A stretch of 47,126 bases of DNA from a virus: the IMG/VR virus record IMGVR_UViG_3300032282_003362, positions 1 to 47,126 of that record; one strand, 5' to 3'. The translations under genes and the position numbers were made by a program. Under the pieces are notes generated by a model, which searched no databases, was not told where the DNA came from, and was given only the letters and a program-made list of their open reading frames with translations. This document shows positions 47,020 through 47,126 of the stretch, piece after piece. Position 1 is the stretch's first letter. The number at the start of each line of letters is the position of its first letter.

Positions 47020-47126
47020 AACGGGGCCGGGGGCCGGGGGCCGGGGGCCGGGGCCGGACGGGGCCGGGGGCCTGGACGGGGCCGGGGGCCTGGACGGGGC
47101 CGGGGGCCTGGACGGGGCCGGGGGCC
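47020..47126. repeat. 18-bp tandem array (right end)
   Basis: GGGGCCGGGGGCC units lead into perfect GGGGCCGGGGGCCTGGAC units at 47060-47077, 47078-47095 and 47096-47113 plus a partial one. The last 79 bases equal 1-79, so this is the same array as at the left end in a circular molecule. Confidence 0.95.
47048..47126. repeat. 79-bp direct terminal repeat (right copy)
   Basis: Identical to bases 1-79. Joining the copies yields one array with about five perfect units and continuous leftward transcription from 2324 to 43167. Confidence 0.9.

Overview
The window reads as an essentially complete genome of a tailed bacterial virus (Caudoviricetes), most likely with a short podovirus-like tail. It has a large terminase, portal, scaffold, HK97-like major capsid protein, tail adaptor/nozzle-type proteins, three consecutive candidate ejection proteins and many fibre genes. 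I see no tape-measure/tail-tube set, integrase, tRNA, phage RNA polymerase or DNA polymerase. The first 79 bases equal the last 79 bases, and both ends lie inside one 18-bp GC-rich tandem array. The contig is therefore probably a circular map (about 47,047 unique bases) opened inside that array. The host cannot be named from the sequence; most start codons lack a Shine-Dalgarno motif.

Layout (circular view). A repeat- and palindrome-rich control region (about 2,325-3,346) separates two directions of transcription. Rightward (3,347-35,195): small genes and a candidate small terminase, an adaptor, three collagen-like fibre genes coupled to a glycosyltransferase-methyltransferase, a nozzle-like protein, a tail-collar fibre, three ejection-type proteins, the large terminase, a second set of collagen-like and glycine-rich fibres, holin-like membrane proteins, portal, scaffold and capsid, ending in a terminator. 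A tightly coupled four-gene glycosyltransferase operon (17,164-20,997) is inserted on the opposite strand. Leftward from 39,631: a recombination/replication operon (Sak4-like ATPase, SSB-like, RusA, helicase) that also holds a lysozyme-like gene. Rightward 39,755-41,627: a LuxR-type HTH protein and a DnaB-N/RepA-like helicase. Leftward from 2,324 through the array to 43,167: small early genes, HTH proteins, a C5-cytosine methyltransferase with a second gene nested in another frame, and a GNAT-like protein.

The most interesting system is the fibre/glycan module. Three adjacent genes (5,833-7,966) share an N-terminal FPPxxH-type module, and each carries exactly 46 uninterrupted Gly-X-Y triplets before a different C-terminus. 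Equal collagen length in three tandem paralogues recalls the A/B/C chains of C1q and suggests a three-chain viral collagen. The third gene overlaps the start of a glycosyltransferase-methyltransferase fusion, and four more glycan genes lie nearby, so a glycosylated collagen fibre is a testable idea. Second, the methyltransferase gene is overprinted by a 247-residue frame resembling a widespread phage protein. Third, about 3.1 kb across the contig junction contains no GATC, although GATC is frequent elsewhere, and has its own GGCCGG/TTCCG-rich signature, which points to an acquired island or a chimeric join.
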